DNA of 64,000 bases. It comes from an uncultured archaeon (lineage in GTDB: Archaea > Halobacteriota > Methanosarcinia > Methanosarcinales > Methanoperedenaceae). Of this stretch, positions 60,633 through 64,000 are shown piece by piece. A model generated the notes under the pieces. The model worked only from the letters and a program-made list of their open reading frames with translations. It ran no database searches and was not told where the DNA came from. Where the stretch lies: assembly GCA_902386205.1 (NCBI GenBank), contig CABMIH010000057.1:62001-126000 (forward strand), in the 5' to 3' direction. The position numbers and the translations under genes are program-made. Each line of letters starts with the position of its first letter. Within the stretch, counting starts at the first letter, position 1.

Positions 60633-61823
60633 TTAATTTTCTACATCTTGTTCTCTATCGCCTTCATGCGATTTGTATTTGTGATTATGTTTTTCCTCAC
60701 GTTCGTGTGTCTTTTTCTCTTCATTGGGTTCATTGTGCTTTTGATTGTATTTTATCAGAGCTTCAATATTGAACGAAGTTGTCAACTCAGGAGAACCAAA
60801 GTAGGATGGATCAAACACAGGCCCGCTATAGAAGGCATAGGCGTCCCAACTTCCATTTTCATTCTGTTCGCCTATGATATGCTTTATAGCCTTATCAATA
60901 GACTTTCCTTCATATCCTATATTGAGCAATGCAGCAGTAGCAAGTGCTGAGTCCAGGTCATTTCCCCAGCTTCCATCCGGTTTCTGTGTAGATAACATAT
61001 ATTGTTTTAAAGTGCCAATGGATGGTTGAAGGTCTTTTACGCCGCCTTCAGAATATGCCTTTGTAATAACATAAGAATATACATAGGGAGAAGGATAAAA
61101 TATCGTTCCATTCAGGAATGCTTTGTTCTTAGTTATATTGTTCAGGTATTTTACAACTCCTTCCGGATTCCTGTTTCTCAATGAATTAGCATATAGAATA
61201 TCTGCATTAACGACAGCGTCATAAATATCCATTTTAAAGAACGCATACAAGGGGCTGTTTGGATCTAACCATTCATCATCAGTAATCTGTAAATTGAATA
61301 CCCCTTCCGGTGACCTGAAATTCAATATATAATCAAGCGACTCATCGTTAATTGTTTCTCCACTTTCAACAATAGCAGAGAATGCCATTGCAGTATCGTC
61401 AGTATCAGGAGGGAAAAATGTGTTGCTTTTACCATAAATTCTCCATACACCGTGTTTTTCTCTGTTTTCAAGCAGATAATCCACTGTTTTTTTCCGCATT
61501 TTTTGCTCCATCTCATTGGGATATGTATCTGCCGCAAGGTTCAATGTATGAGCAATAAAAGTCGTATCAAACAAAAGTGGTATATATCTGCCGTCATTCA
61601 TATTTGGCGAATCTGAGATATAACTTGGAAATTGACCGTTTGAAAGTTGACTATCATTCAAATAGATCAAACCCTGTTTGATACTATGATCTATAATCTT
61701 GTGATTTGTGTGTTCGCCAATGTTATCTTTTGCTGAAACCACCGGCACAGTGCTCACAAACAGTACCATTATTGCAATAGTAATAACATTTGCAATATTT
61801 ACATCCATATATTTTCTTTCCAT
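60633..61823 (-). CDS. Secreted prenyltransferase/squalene-cyclase-like alpha-alpha barrel protein
   Basis: The 396-residue protein has a signal peptide (ANVITIAIMVLFVSTVPVVSA), and then repeats of the prenyltransferase and squalene oxidase type: GLIYLNDSQLSNGQFPSYI, DDTAMAFSAI, LKQYMLSTQKPDGSWGNDLDSALATAALLNIG and HIIGEQNENGSWDAYAF. QxxDGSWG-type turns are the family mark. The acid residues needed for cyclisation were not found with confidence. The C-terminal tail is highly charged (HEREEKHNHKYKSHEGDREQ). It is extracytoplasmic, which is unusual for a terpenoid enzyme, so a binding role is also possible. Confidence 0.72.
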   Translation of the reverse strand: MERKYMDVNIANVITIAIMVLFVSTVPVVSAKDNIGEHTNHKIIDHSIKQGLIYLNDSQLSNGQFPSYISDSPNMNDGRYIPLLFDTTFIAHTLNLAADTYPNEMEQKMRKKTVDYLLENREKHGVWRIYGKSNTFFPPDTDDTAMAFSAIVESGETINDESLDYILNFRSPEGVFNLQITDDEWLDPNSPLYAFFKMDIYDAVVNADILYANSLRNRNPEGVVKYLNNITKNKAFLNGTIFYPSPYVYSYVITKAYSEGGVKDLQPSIGTLKQYMLSTQKPDGSWGNDLDSALATAALLNIGYEGKSIDKAIKHIIGEQNENGSWDAYAFYSGPVFDPSYFGSPELTTSFNIEALIKYNQKHNEPNEEKKTHEREEKHNHKYKSHEGDREQDVEN

Positions 61824-61912
61824 ATTTTTATTCTCCTTTTATATACTGTAATATAATCAATTTCTTAATTTTAATGTCCAACTACCTGTTGAGAAAAAAG
61901 GCTAAAACAAGA

Positions 61913-61973
61913 CACCGCAAAGGTCGCAAAGAACGCAAAGCATAGGAGCAATATCTTTGCGCGCTTTGCGGTG
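61913..61973. repeat. Palindromic CGCAAAG-type repeat
   Basis: CACCGCAAAG (61913-61922) pairs with CTTTGCGGTG (61964-61973), and inner CGCAAAG units pair with CTTTGCG. The repeat unit (CGCAAAG about every 9 bases) is repeated three times on the left arm and twice on the right. It lies in the 193-base gap between the secreted protein and UbiA. Confidence 0.65.
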
Positions 61974-62016
61974 AAATTTGCCACAGGAGGTCTGTAGACA
62001 TTAACCTTAACTTTCT

Positions 62017-62994
62017 TTATATCGGACATTTGTTATCACCAGGCACAATTATTTTTACAGGCTCTTCAGTGATCAAATCCTGTAATATTTCCGCAGATAT
62101 TGTAAAAACCAGTGCACCTATTCCCGCAGCAATTAAGCAGACACCGGATACTCCGGCCGTAAAAGAAATGTACAACGGTATGGAAGCGGTTCTATATATC
62201 TTCAAAGCTTCAAATCCATTTCTTACTGTAGGGGAATTTTTAAAAAGTGAAAGAGCACGCAATTGGAAAAGATATGAACAAATTGGGATCAAAATATATG
62301 TTTCTTTCAAGTATCCTAAGATCCACGGCATTAAACTCAGAATTAATCCCAATGTCGAAAGAGTAATTATATACATGATCGAGATACGAATTCCTTTTTT
62401 CTGTACGAGATATTTTGCATTATTTATTCGATCAACTTCAATATCTTTTAAAGTACCAATTAAATTCAAAGTTGTGTGGTTGATAAGTATAGCAAAGAAA
62501 ACAAGATAAATAAGTGCACTGATCTTATCGCTTGAAATAAGCGCCCCTAAGATTAAGCATGAAGCGACCATTGCTCCAAATAGAATATTGCCATATATCC
62601 CTCTCTTTTTAAAACCGGCTGAATAATATGTAGTTCCAATAATAATAATTACCACGAGAGCTGCGCCGTATAAAGAATAATAAGCAGTAGCTATTGTTAC
62701 AATTAAGAAGATAAGAATGCTGATCATTAATGCTTCATACTTATTTATTCGACCACTCGGAAGAGGTAAAAATGGCTTTCCTATCTTATCTTCTTCTAAA
62801 TTCAGATAGTCATTCACAATCTGACCTGCTGCCCATAATAATACGGGAAATAACATAGAAATAAATAATCGATCTAAAGCTGGAAAACCACCTTGAGCCA
62901 AAACCGCCCCGGTAAATCCTATTGCCGCTGGCACAAATAGGTTATATGGTCTGATCATCTTACAATATATTCCGATTTTTCTTAAAATTGACAT
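62017..62994 (-). CDS. UbiA-family prenyltransferase
   Basis: The 325-residue protein is an integral membrane prenyltransferase. The first Asp-rich motif is NDYLNLEEDKIGKP at about 61-74, and the second is KDIEVDRINNAKYL at about 189-202. Nine hydrophobic helices are visible. Members attach isoprenoid chains to quinone rings, haem or glycerol-phosphate lipids; the acceptor here is not clear. With two CCG iron-sulfur proteins on either side, a role in making a membrane quinone is plausible but not shown. Confidence 0.85.
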   Translation of the reverse strand: MSILRKIGIYCKMIRPYNLFVPAAIGFTGAVLAQGGFPALDRLFISMLFPVLLWAAGQIVNDYLNLEEDKIGKPFLPLPSGRINKYEALMISILIFLIVTIATAYYSLYGAALVVIIIIGTTYYSAGFKKRGIYGNILFGAMVASCLILGALISSDKISALIYLVFFAILINHTTLNLIGTLKDIEVDRINNAKYLVQKKGIRISIMYIITLSTLGLILSLMPWILGYLKETYILIPICSYLFQLRALSLFKNSPTVRNGFEALKIYRTASIPLYISFTAGVSGVCLIAAGIGALVFTISAEILQDLITEEPVKIIVPGDNKCPI

Positions 62995-62996
62995 AT

Positions 62997-64000
62997 TTAA
63001 TCCTCCATTCCAATCATTGTCCCTGAAAACTCTGGCATGACCTTCAAAGGAACTATTAAATCCAAATCAGGACTCCGGTTTAACATACTTGCAAGTAAAT
63101 CGGTTATTTCAAGTATCTCAATCCCACCTTCATTGCTTTCGGCCAGATTCCGCTTGCATAGAGAACAGGATGTCGTTAATACCGAGCAACCGGTTTTTTT
63201 GGCTTCTGTAATCCTTGATCTTGATATCTCTCTGGAAATATCAGGATACATTATGCTTAAAGTACCGCCACCGCAGCAAAATGATTCATCTTTTGTCCTT
63301 GGCATTTCTTTAATAGCGAATCCCATCTTCGATAACAATTGCCTGGGTGCTTCATAAATGCCGAGATATCTTCCGAGCAAACAGGGATCATGATATGTTA
63401 CCTGTATACCATTTGCAGGATACAAAGTACCAAGGTTATCATTTAAGAACTCGGTCAAATGAATGAATTCAATATTTGAATCAGTGCAATAGAATTCTTT
63501 AAAAACATGGAGACAGCCGGGACAATTAACTATTACTTTCTTCATTCCGATTTTCTTAAAAATATTCATATTATTCGAAATCTTTGATAATAAAAAATCC
63601 TTATGCCCAAATTCAAACACGGGCATCCCACAGCATCCAGCATGTTCTTTCAGTTCAGTAACTTCGAAATCAAGATAATTGAATATATCAAAAATGGATT
63701 CCAATGACTTCTTATTATTTTCGTTGATACAGCCACTGAAAAAAAGATAATCTTCTTTATTTTTATTTAACAGGTATAACCGTGGCCCAACACTGCCTTT
63801 TCTTTCAATAAATGCATTAATTACCGTTGGATTGTGATATAGATTGGAGACAAGATTCTTAATGATAATTGGGTCATGAAATGGATTATAATTTTCCAAA
63901 AATTCAGAACGCAATTCATTTATTATTTTAGGTGTATTGATACTCAGAGGGCAATGCTTGTAGCAATTCCCGCACATCGTACAGAGATAGAATTTTTTAA
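62997..64000 (-). CDS. Iron-sulfur CCG-domain protein (partial at 5' end)
   Basis: The frame is open from 62997 to the right edge, so the 5' end is missing. In the part beyond the ATG at 63977 the frame continues as KKFYLCT, which completes the 4Fe-4S motif CTMCGNCYKHCP. Two CCG domains follow: EHAGCCGMPVFEFGH with CPGCLHVF, and DESFCCGGGTLSI with SCSLCKRN. It is related to the 57607 protein and to HdrD/GlpC. It abuts UbiA by 2 bases. The real start lies outside the window. Confidence 0.86.
   Translation of the reverse strand, partial: KKFYLCTMCGNCYKHCPLSINTPKIINELRSEFLENYNPFHDPIIIKNLVSNLYHNPTVINAFIERKGSVGPRLYLLNKNKEDYLFFSGCINENNKKSLESIFDIFNYLDFEVTELKEHAGCCGMPVFEFGHKDFLLSKISNNMNIFKKIGMKKVIVNCPGCLHVFKEFYCTDSNIEFIHLTEFLNDNLGTLYPANGIQVTYHDPCLLGRYLGIYEAPRQLLSKMGFAIKEMPRTKDESFCCGGGTLSIMYPDISREISRSRITEAKKTGCSVLTTSCSLCKRNLAESNEGGIEILEITDLLASMLNRSPDLDLIVPLKVMPEFSGTMIGMED

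Noticed and set aside
1..64000. CRISPR arrays, tRNA or rRNA genes, insertion sequences
   Set aside because: I saw no regularly spaced repeats, no cloverleaf or rRNA-like stretches, and no transposase-like protein in any frame; weak or very short tRNA-like structures could still be missed by eye.

Overview
The window reads as archaeal chromosome of the Methanosarcinales type. A formylmethanofuran dehydrogenase subunit C gene lies at the left edge, and there is an orphan FpoB/NuoB-type subunit, a DUF373 membrane protein, a PGF-CTERM-like sorting signal, several lipobox lipoproteins and TATA-like boxes. HdrD/GlpC-like CCG iron-sulfur proteins and a UbiA prenyltransferase would fit a methane-cycling archaeon such as Candidatus Methanoperedens. 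That placement is an inference from gene content, not a phylogeny.

Region 1 (1-3978) holds fwdC, a VTT-type membrane protein, a small trypsin-fold protein with an intact triad, a helix-hairpin-helix protein, a lipoprotein and a small zinc-binding protein. Region 2 (4099-33683) is one minus-strand gene run of about 29.6 kb that encodes an extracellular contractile injection system (eCIS). In transcription order it holds a 42-residue leader protein, a repeat-expanded sheath, tube, a gp26-like baseplate protein, a disordered protein, a DUF4255 terminator, an AAA+ ATPase, a small conserved protein, four adjacent cargo-like proteins (three with intact or degenerate DUF4157/eCIS-core regions, two with HExxH aspzincin-like ends), a split tube adaptor plus LysM protein, hub, OB-fold spike, PAAR-like tip, gp25-like wedge, two J-like baseplate proteins, a tail-I-like protein and a 1335-residue fibre-like protein. 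Most genes overlap or abut, which points to translational coupling. No membrane anchor, lysis gene, DNA-packaging gene, capsid gene or integrase is visible, so this is not a prophage.

Region 3 (34092-43284) holds a DUF373 protein, an RNase-H-like family protein that lacks a canonical start codon, dihydroorotase, a CAP-domain lipoprotein and a branched-chain amino acid ABC transporter (livH-M-G-F plus a convergent binding protein). livH carries an in-frame TGA in its N-terminal segment. Imperfect direct repeats flank this transporter cassette. Region 4 (43332-53853) holds a lipoprotein, a MacB/FtsX-type ABC exporter with two paralogous permeases and a PGF-CTERM-like surface protein, a B12-binding radical SAM protein, an HSL-type esterase, a rifampicin-phosphotransferase-like dikinase and the orphan FpoB-like subunit.

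Region 5 (53858-64000) holds a TetR regulator with two tandem palindromes over its start, a second MacB/FtsX exporter with a secreted partner, and a group of redox and lipid genes: CCG iron-sulfur protein, FAD-linked oxidase, a small membrane protein, a secreted alpha/alpha-barrel protein, UbiA, and a second iron-sulfur protein that runs off the right edge. I saw no tRNA, rRNA, CRISPR array or insertion sequence.
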